A stretch of 64,000 bases of DNA, from assembly GCA_026874595.1 (NCBI GenBank), contig CM049319.1, positions 55,164,917-55,228,916 on the forward strand, written 5' to 3'. The notes under the pieces were generated by a model. It was not told the origin of the DNA. It saw nothing but the letters and a program-made list of their open reading frames with translations, and ran no database searches. Shown here one piece after another: positions 56,710 to 64,000 of the stretch; the stretch's first letter is position 1; every line of letters starts with the position of its first letter. The stretch is from Sipunculus nudus (taxonomy: Eukaryota; Annelida; Sipuncula; Golfingiida; Sipunculidae). A program made the translations under genes and the position numbers.

Positions 56710-56815
56710 TAACTACACGCTGACCCAAGAACCCCTTGATTAGGACTGAAACGATAATGAGGGATACTAAGTGGCACTCCGCATGGTTAATTATTTCCGT
56801 AGTTCCTCGAAAGGA
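56710..56815 (+). repeat. Direct repeat flanking the 3.2 kb repeat segment, left
   Basis: AAGAACCCCTTGATTAGGAC ... ATAATGAGGGATACTAAGTG GCACTC aligns with 59935-60020 (AAGAACCCTTTGATTCCGAA ... ATAATGAGGGATACTGAGAG GCACTC). Confidence 0.75.
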
Positions 56816-57584
56816 ACTGATGGTCAGACTTAAGCTATTTGAGAGGTGTATTTTGGGAATGACAATTTGAAAACTATATATATGATTTTCTTTAATTATA
56901 TAATACTAGCTGCTCCCGTGGAAAATCCACGGCTCTATCTGATGCATATTTTTATAATGAGCTGATAGGAACTAAACGACGCATATTTTAATCCTAAGGT
57001 TTTTGCAGGAACTTTTGTCATATGTTTCACTTATATGATATAAAGATAACTTCTGCTAGAATTCTCCAGGAACACCCTCCCCCAAAATATCAACATAGAC
57101 AGAAAAATTATTCTATTCCAGTAATCACAAAAAAAATATTTTTTTCCCCGATAAACAACATAGGTCCGACAGTTTCATTGTTTGGATAATATCGTAGATA
57201 TAATGATTGTATGCAGAAACATTCTACCGTGAAAATATATGAAAGATGCTTTGTATTATTTGAAGCTCAGGCGACATCATAAAATATTCAGTGTAATCAG
57301 TTGAGGGTATAGTCTTAGGCATGTTAACAGACACATGCATTATTTATATACACCTGTATAGGTCGTTGAAATTTCTTGTACGGGAAACGTATAGCTGCCA
57401 ATGTGGAAAATATTGGCGAAGAAAAATATATTCCAACAGTATTAAATTTTTGGTTTAAGAACCGTAAATTGTCAGGTTGATATATTTCGATGAAAGCATT
57501 TTGCAAAGAAACCACTTCAGCCTTGGTTATTTGCATTGTCTTTCAGCAAATTAACGCATAATGTAATATACAGATTTTGCTGAC

Positions 57585-58290
57585 ATTTGTAGAGGGGAAG
57601 AGTAAAACTGCATCCGTAATCCATAACATTTTTGGAGGTAATCGGAATCACCATAATATATTTTTTCTTAAGTGCCATAATCACAATTCCACAAAGGAAT
57701 AATTATAAGGGGCTATTCCTTTGTCCCCAAGTGGAAACCGCCCATTCGTATGCAGTTGTTCTGCCACTCGCCTGGTGTACCCGTGTTTCTGAACCATGAC
57801 AATGTTTTACATGAAACGTGCACGTATGAACGAACGACTAATTAGAAGATTCTGTTGGGGTTTTCAAAGTCCCCAAGAGATTGAGGACCCTTAGAAGGGT
57901 GTGCAACTCCCCCCCCCCCCCCCGCCTCCCGCCCCAGGGCTTCCTTTTGAAAAAAAAACAAACTTTTTTTCAAACAACCTATTAATCGGCCGAACTATTA
58001 AAACCATAGTTATCATTGAAAGATACTTCTGAATGTATAAAAATCAACATACCTGTAAACCTATAAAACGTTGATCGTGTAAAGGGTCTTAGCTCTTTAT
58101 GTCCAATCAACAGAAAATGCTCACTATTAAAAGATTCATGTGGACATGTGTTCCGCGCTTGAATTTAAAATATGTGCCTCCTTTTGACAGAGTAAACTTC
58201 CTTAACAGGCGATATAATGGAAATGGGGTTCAGTGGGGATTACAGGTAGCCTCCTGAAAAATTGTTACAGGCGGAAAATGTTTTGCTAAA
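57585..58290 (+). repeat. Tandem unit 1 of about 700 bp
   Basis: Landmarks: TTGTAGAGGGGAAGAGTAAA, ATTCCTTTGTCCCCAAGTGG, a C-run at 57910-57923, GAATGTATAAAAATCAACAT ACCTGTAA, TATGTGCCTCCTTTTGACAG, and AATGGAAATGGGGTTCAGTG. All recur in unit 2 in the same order. Confidence 0.82.
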
Positions 58291-58291
58291 C

Positions 58292-59000
58292 ACTTGTAGA
58301 GAGTCAGGGTAAAGACATGTCAATAGTCCATTTCATTTTTCAATATATATTTTCTTATGAACCATTATGACAAAGGACCATTCCTTTGTCCCATTGTGGA
58401 AGCCACAAATTCGTATTTATTTATTCTGCCATTCGCAAGGTGATCTCGTGTTACTGAAGCATGACAGTGTACACGCATGAAACGCATACACGTGAACACA
58501 TGACTGATATTAAAGGATATTCTGATGGAGGTCTGTACGCCCTGACTACAGATTCTAGTTGGTTATTTATTGAAAGATGTACTGGTGATATTTTTTCATT
58601 TTTTACCGTCAACGGATCTTAATAAATATATGTGAACCCCCCGTCCCCCCCCCCACCCCAACCCGAATGATAATTAAGTTGTGGGGCTTCTTTAAAAAAA
58701 AAACTTCATAAACACATGATTTGGCCGAACTTTTGTAACCATGGGTATCATGGAATGATATTTTTGAATGTATAAAAATCAACATACCTATAACTCATAA
58801 AAAATTTGTCAAACGGTAGTCACACCACTTGACTCAGTGCCCAGTTTGGCCAAACTGAAAAGTTCTCGGATTGAAAACGGAGTCATGTGGTCTTTGGATT
58901 AAAAATCTTTACTTCCTTTTGAGAGAGAAAATTCCTTTAGAGGCATTACAATGGATATGGGGGATCAATGGAGATTATAGTGGACCCGCGTGACCGCGTA
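58292..59000 (+). repeat. Tandem unit 2 of about 700 bp
   Basis: CTTGTAGAGAGTCAGGGTAA, ATTCCTTTGTCCCATTGTGG, a C-run at 58645-58653, GAATGTATAAAAATCAACAT ACCTATAA, TTTACTTCCTTTTGAGAGAG and AATGGATATGGGGGATCAAT match unit 1 in order. Divergence is substantial, so the duplication is old. Confidence 0.82.
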
Positions 59001-59320
59001 TTGCACGGAAATGCCTTTTTGGCAGGACATGCGCTCTGGCCACGGTCTTAACAGGCCAGTGAAAATCCCCGAGGCGCCTCCTGAAAAAGCGTCACAGTCG
59101 TGGAGGACCTTGCAGCACAAGAGATATAGGGGCACCTAATGGGGAAATATTAAAATTATTGATTATTCCGCTTAAAAAGGGCATAATCCCGCAAAATAAA
59201 ACAAACTTGTTCTAGAAGAGCACACCACCGATACGTCTGCCGAATTCGGAGAGTCAAATCAGAACGGAAGCAGGTAAACCGTGGTCTAGAAAAAACCCAA
59301 CTCCGTATTAATTATATAGA

Positions 59321-60215
59321 TATAGAATTTGTGCTTTGTATCTCTGGTAACCTTGTTTTATTGTTTTGATTGATGGTTGGTTGGTTTTTCTGCTTGCAAC
59401 TGTACTCAAACAGTTGGGAAATGATTATGATGAATAATTTATGGAGATTAAAGGGGGGGCCAAAAAAAAACCAACTTTATTTTAAAGGTTGTCTGGATCT
59501 CCATAACACACTTTAAATGATTTTACCATTATGAGATAAGGCGATTTGATATATTTCGATCGGGGGTGAGAACTTCTGGCCGCGGAGGTGCAGATGTGGT
59601 CTTTGACTGCTTTTTACCAATGGTGTTATTTTTTAGTTTAGTGGCAGTAATAGTCCAAAATAAACAGAAGTGATTTAATCAGTTCTTTTGGATTCTCTTT
59701 TATTCCAATCTGTGTACCAGTTCCGTCATTTAAGAACTAAACAATAGTCGTGTGCCTTTCTTATTTGAATAAAAAAATATATGAATAAACTGTCATGTAT
59801 TCTCCTGTGCAGTTAGGAAACCAGACAACATACATTTGGTCATAATGGTTAAGATCACGGGTAGCTCTCGTTGTAGCCCCAACATTTCATGCACACTTCA
59901 CGCATCAACAAGTATACTACCTTTGAACCGAAGAACCCTTTGATTCCGAATGAAGCAATAATGAGGGATACTGAGAGGCACTCTGCGTGGTTAATATTTC
60001 CTAGTTCTTCAAAGATTATGTGAAGTAAAAAAAATTAAAACACATGATCTAAATAACAGAATTCCAAACCAGAGCTTTCAGCACTTTTAAATAAAATATA
60101 AAGTCAAAAGATAAGAATGGCCTTATCAAACCTTATATTTACCTGACATATTTTTTTACGACGAGTCTCATAACACCTTAATAAAAGACTGTCGCCAAAC
60201 ATCGCACGGCCATAA
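59321..60215. other. Repeat tail and direct repeat, no gene
   Basis: 59400-59530 contains another worn fragment of the 50860/57600 repeat (GGAGATTAAAGGGGG, CTGGATCTCCATAACACACT). 59920-60025 is the right copy of the direct repeat at 56710. Confidence 0.5.
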
Positions 60216-60412
60216 GGCCAAAAAAGAGGTATGGTTCTCAGGCACTTTTTTTTAAAAAAAATCAGTGCGGGCGGGTGGTTTTTTTAACCTTTGTCATATG
60301 TTCAGGGGAAAGCATGAAATAACATTTTTTCTAAACAGTTAAAGCACTACATAATAGAGGAAAACTTATCAAAAATTATATATTTTATCTTCTTGGAAGA
60401 TATTTATATCAA
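60216..60412 (+). mobile_element. Truncated MITE (family HB, copy 3)
   Basis: The left end GGCCAAAAAAGAGGTATGGT TCTCAGGC preceded by TAA is intact. Homology with 38496 runs through AGCATGAAATAACATTTTTT and CTAAACAGTTAAAGCACTAC and stops near 60412, after TTATCTTCTTGGAAGAT. The right half and end are missing. Confidence 0.75.
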
Positions 60413-60850
60413 TTATCCGAGTTACGTGACGAGCAACTCCTTATGTACAAACAGACAAACAAACCAACCGACCGATGAAGTAAAACATAGCATTAAACAA
60501 GCAAACAAACAAGATATTAAAGACAAACAAAACTATAAATCTATATTCTAATGATTGCAAGCATCCGCCATTCACATCCGCCAGCCCATATTCCAAGGTT
60601 CATTAATGCATAAGTGACTGTACATTTGTGAAAAGCTTTGAATGATGAAGTTCCTTGACCCGGATCATACACCAGAACCCCACCAATATGAAATCGGTTC
60701 TTCATTTGACCATTCGTGAAATATCCTCAAAATTTCATGAGATTCCGCTCATGATTGTGCCAGTTATGACGTGAACAAACAAACACACACATACCAACGA
60801 ACGTGAATGGACGGATACCCTTTTGGCGGAGTCTATAATAGCTTAACTGT
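60413..60850 (+). repeat. ACAA-rich pearl-like remnant
   Basis: Two blocks, GACGAGCAACTCCTTATGTA + CAAACAGACAAACAAACC (60427-60464) and TTATGACGTGAACAAACAAA + CACACACAT (60764-60793), then GTGAATGGACGGATACCCTT. Wording (core ending in a 'ttatgacgtg' phrase, then tetranucleotide repeat, then flank) parallels the pearl-like families, but the period cannot be defined. Confidence 0.4.
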
Positions 60851-61899
60851 TCATAGGGTTTAATAAAATGCAGGTTAATATAGAAAATTTCATATCTGTA
60901 TATCACTGAGTGAAAAAAATATGATTTCTCATTTATTGATAATTAGTATATATACGGTAGCCCTTTATGTGATCAGATTAGTGAGGCTAGGTGCATGATA
61001 ATGGTAGAAAGGTGTTTGAAATATTCATTTGGGCTATACAGACGATTTGGCTGACGTACCAAAGGACCTAGAGATTATATATAGCAAAGTAGCAATATAT
61101 AGTAAGTAACCGAGTCCCTGGATGATGACAACCATACGCTGCAGCTTGGGGAATCCCCGCTGGATGCGACATGATCAATCAGTCGCGCTCGAGAGAACAA
61201 ACCACCGTTCTTATTGTATAATAAAAACTTCAACACACGACGGGACAATTTATCCAGCATTAATACAGGTGCCCGCGATTTGCATATTCATACCACTGGC
61301 GTTTTCTTATAACATAGTCATGTTGGCCGCTACGCTTACTTGCTCCTAAGGCAAACCCGAAGGTTTCGGTTTTGATCATGCTTTTTTCAATTTTTTCATT
61401 GATTTTAATGTTGGTCTTTTATAAGAGGTTGTAATCGTTCTGGTAAACCAGAGTTGTTTCAGCCGCTAAACCGATGTGGTCATCTCGGTACCTTAATTTC
61501 TGAATACAAGCAATTCAGCTCTCTGAGACCGGGTTGCACAGTGTGTTGAAGACTATCAATTATATTACCAGGCCTATGGCAAGGTTAAAGAAGTATAAGA
61601 TGCAGCTAAAGTGAAAGTATTACGAGACAGGTCACTGCATAAGGTGGGAATGTGTGTCCAAGACATATAAGCAGAGTACAGACATTAGTAGCATATAATC
61701 TTTGTGATGAGAAAGGGATTTGACTTTGGCGTGAAAACCGCTCGACTTCAAGTGGACATTATCAAACCGTCACACCGAGGTTGACTCGCATCGTGCCTGA
61801 AGTGCACTCATTTTAAGGTAAATCCAAAATTGTGCAGACAAAATCAAGTGCCAGTTTCACTTGATTTCCAAACACGTTACACACAGAAGAACACAGTAA
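60851..61899. other. No gene demonstrated
   Basis: Short ORFs at 61075-61349 on both strands lack motifs. This is the natural place for the promoter of a plus-strand gene whose coding start may be at 63966, but I see no clear TATA element. Confidence 0.35.
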
Positions 61900-61967
61900 A
61901 ATTTCTTGTGACGTAACGACTTTCTGAGCTCAAGTATTGAAGACGTTTCACCCCTGTGCATATCAAG
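61900..61967 (+). other. Possible 5' UTR exon ending in a strong splice donor
   Basis: TGTGCATATCAAG|GTAAGTTTT at 61955-61976 is a textbook donor (AAG|GTAAGT). With the acceptor at 63965 it would define an intron of about 2.0 kb that holds two microsatellites and a MITE. The left boundary of the exon is a guess. Confidence 0.25.
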
Positions 61968-62199
61968 GTAAGTTTTATTTCAATTAATTTTGCAACCATT
62001 TAACACTCACTTATGATAAATTTTGCTCAGCTATGAAATATACACAAGTTAAACATAATCTGTTATTGGGGATAAATGATCAGAGAAACGAATCACGTGA
62101 CTAGTTAAATCTACACTTTAGTACAACCATCCTTATGAACGAACAGTTTATATATTATGACTTTGCTTGTATTCTGAATCAATGTTTTTGTTATTTCAA

Positions 62200-62400
62200 A
62201 CAGAAACACGCGGGCGCACACACGCATGCATTGACACGCAGTGACACACGTACCGCACCAACCGTCATGCACCCGCAAACATCCATACAACCGCCCGCAG
62301 GCGCACACACACACACGAGAGCGCTCTTGTACGCACATACACCCTGTTAACATAATCTGTATAAGTAGGCCTTTGCAGGGTTGTATTTTCGTTTCTTCAC

Positions 62401-62450
<50 letters not shown>
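62200..62450. repeat. CA-rich stretch and (CT)n microsatellite
   Basis: CACACACG-type repeats at 62205-62340, then pure (CT)n at 62404-62450. The overlapping ORFs are compositional. Confidence 0.92.
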
Positions 62451-62453
<3 letters not shown>

Positions 62454-62844
62454 GAGAATTTTTTAATGCTTAGAGACATATGAATCAGTCTGTTTGTGCC
62501 CTGCTCAGGTACATTTGATGACTAACTCAGGAAATCACGCCTAAAGTTCCTATTTTTACCTGATATCCGGTTTACTTGAGCAATGCTTTTCATGGGCGTG
62601 AATCTTTATTCAGTATTCATGTATACGATTTTCTCTATTCATCATATATGACAATGCAGTTATAACCTACGACCACATGGAAAAATGCAAACATTTCCTT
62701 TAAACTTTTCTCAAGTAGAAGCAGCTTCAACCCGCATCAGTTTTATTTTCACTGCGACCACCAGTCGATGTATTTCACTTAGTTTTAAATGTGTCATGAT
62801 AGCTTTCGTTTATTCGTTTCTTTGACATGATCATTAATATAAAC

Positions 62845-62848
<4 letters not shown>
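62451..62848. other. No feature recognised
   Basis: Unique AT-rich sequence, possibly intronic. Confidence 0.35.

Positions 62849-62902
<54 letters not shown>
62849..62902. repeat. (AT)n microsatellite, about 54 bp
   Basis: Pure alternating AT followed by ATTCATTCATTTAGG. Confidence 0.97.
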
Positions 62903-62906
<4 letters not shown>

Positions 62907-63185
62907 TTCATTTAGGACTGATTGCTACTATGAGCATAGACGAACACGGATGGTAACATAACCGCCGTGAGATAACTGGTGCTTTATTCTACTGCTGTCA
63001 AAACCCATATTTTAAAAGGAGCCTTTCTGTTTGGTACTCTATTAATTTTTACTGAATTATTCTTCGCTTTACATCAGGTGCGATATTTCGACGGAATGCA
63101 CAATGTGCTTTCATGCATTAACATGCACCTAAATATCGTACTAGCTTGTCTAATGAATGAGATGATTTAAAAAGAAAGGCTCTTA

Positions 63186-63501
63186 GGCCAAAAGAATAAA
63201 AAATAAAAGGTATGGTTCTCAGGCACCGCCCGTGTCAATTTTAACCCCCGAATCAAACATCTTAATGTTGATTTTCATCTTTCAAGGATATAAAATAATA
63301 CAATTTTGATAGGTTTCCTTTGTTATTTAGTGCATTTACCTGTTCAGCAAAAAAAACTGTTTTTTTTTTCATGCTTTTCCCCTGATCATATGACATTTTT
63401 ATCGAATCATACACAAAAAAAGTCAAAAATAAAATACAACCCGCCAGCATTGATTAAAAAATGTGCTTGAGAACCATACCTTTTTATTTTTATTTTTATC
63501 C
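63186..63501 (-). mobile_element. 316-bp MITE with TTA target duplication (family HB, copy 4)
   Basis: Left end GGCCAAAAGAATAAAAAATA then AGGTATGGTTCTCAGGCACC. Right end on the minus strand GGATAAAAATAAAAATAAAA then AGGTATGGTTCTCAAGCAC. TTA lies at 63183-63185 and 63502-63504. The interior shares CCTGATCATATGACATTTTT with copy 1. Confidence 0.87.
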
Positions 63502-63965
63502 TTATAGACAGTCTTATTAACGACTTCGTGTACTGAATAAGAGTAAAGGAAACTATATGGTAAAAATGTTTGTTTGTTATTAAGCATTTTGTTTCTTTTT
63601 TTCTATACAAACAGGGGAGGGGGTGGGGGGCTTTCTTAAATTACAGGGTTGTCCCTAAAAATTATCGAAAATGTTCTTATGAGGACTTTTCTCCCCTGAC
63701 GGGACGCAAAGTTTTAGCGACTGCCTAAAGATTAACCTATAGAACTTATTACTTGTATTTAAGACATGGGAGCGCATCAGTTAAGTGCTTTTGACATTTA
63801 AACATAAATCTTTATTGCACTTTAAATAACCACGTCAGCCATTATAAAATAGTTTTCTATCACATTAAACGGGTGGTTGCTTAAGACTGAAGGAATTTAT
63901 TTATAGTAATAACATTAGCAAGAGGAAGTACAGTATACAATACATTTTCGTTAACTTTTTTTCAG
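63502..63965. other. Spacer ending in a splice acceptor tract
   Basis: The last bases, TTCGTTAACTTTTTTTCAG (ends 63965), form a good polypyrimidine-AG acceptor. No other feature. Confidence 0.4.
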
Positions 63966-64000
63966 ATGGTTGATGTGGAAAATTTCCAATCAAGCATGGC
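63966..64000 (+). CDS. Probable start of a coding exon, cut by the window edge
   Basis: Immediately after TTAACTTTTTTTCAG the sequence reads ATG and stays open to the window end, encoding MVDVENFQSSM plus a partial codon. An ATG at the very start of an exon behind a strong acceptor is a common arrangement for genes with a non-coding first exon, and 61900-61967 offers a donor. Eleven codons are too few to name the product. Confidence 0.4.
   Translation, partial: MVDVENFQSSM

Larger units (their letters stand above)
56906..59320 (+). repeat. Hairpin-headed element with internal tandem duplication
   Basis: Head ACTAGCTGCTCCCGTGGAAA + ATCCACGG, with a CCGTGGAAAATCCACGG hairpin. The same ACTAGCTG-hairpin plan as the elements at 28511 and 30211. 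The end is near TTAATTATATAGATATAG at about 59306-59323. The body holds two diverged copies of a unit of about 700 bp (57585-58290 and 58292-59000). The class is unresolved. Confidence 0.6.

Overview
This 64 kb window is AT-rich, gene-poor eukaryotic nuclear DNA. It has no long open reading frames outside tandem repeats, no operons and no bacterial or organellar genes. It is packed with microsatellites, minisatellites, one large satellite block and many small transposons. The best taxonomic clue is a pair of elements built like the 'pearl' (Helitron-derived) elements of bivalves: a left flank, a tandem core of about 145 bp, an ACGG microsatellite and a hairpin right end finishing in CTRR. A tRNA-derived SINE with a central GGTTTTCTTCGGGTCCTCC-type domain (MetaSINE-like) and a decayed molluscan-type LINE agree with this. 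I infer a mollusc, most likely a bivalve. I cannot name the species.

Layout. 0-5.5 kb: mostly unique AT-rich sequence, decayed TTAA-flanked repeats, AT/ATAC microsatellites and a direct-repeat pair. 5.5-12.3 kb: a satellite of about 128 units of 53 bp, with a recent internal duplication at an offset of 2593 bp and a 7-unit (371 bp) higher-order repeat. 12.3-16.9 kb: a 152-bp tandem duplication, a 626-bp inverted-repeat element and a possible promoter/first-exon region. 16.9-26.5 kb: two pearl-like families, each in two inverted copies. They surround a 2332-bp long-TIR element with a 9-bp target duplication (Mutator/foldback-like), whose TIRs are made of an ACCGAAAAGT minisatellite. This element split a GC-richer, exon-like ORF that ends near an AATAAA. 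28.5-31.2 kb: a head-to-tail pair of hairpin-headed repeats, one copy carrying a 518-bp hAT element with a perfect 8-bp target duplication. 31.5-32.6 kb: a frameshifted LINE ORF2 tail on the minus strand. 33-39 kb: MITEs, another pearl-like array and dispersed repeats. 39.5-42.8 kb: a 51-bp minisatellite that stays open in several frames on both strands. 43-56 kb: SINEs, a polypyrimidine/polypurine block, and a TATA-box plus short signal-peptide ORF. 56.7-60 kb: a repeat-rich 3.2 kb segment between direct repeats. 60-64 kb: MITEs, microsatellites and, at the right edge, the start of a probable coding exon on the plus strand.

No intact gene can be demonstrated. Protein-coding candidates are all partial: a terminal exon at 23231-23634, a 37-codon ORF at 52564-52677, and an exon beginning with ATG at 63966 that runs off the window. 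What this window mainly records is layered repeat activity. Four insertions carry their own proof in the form of target-site duplications and/or an uninterrupted related copy in the same window.
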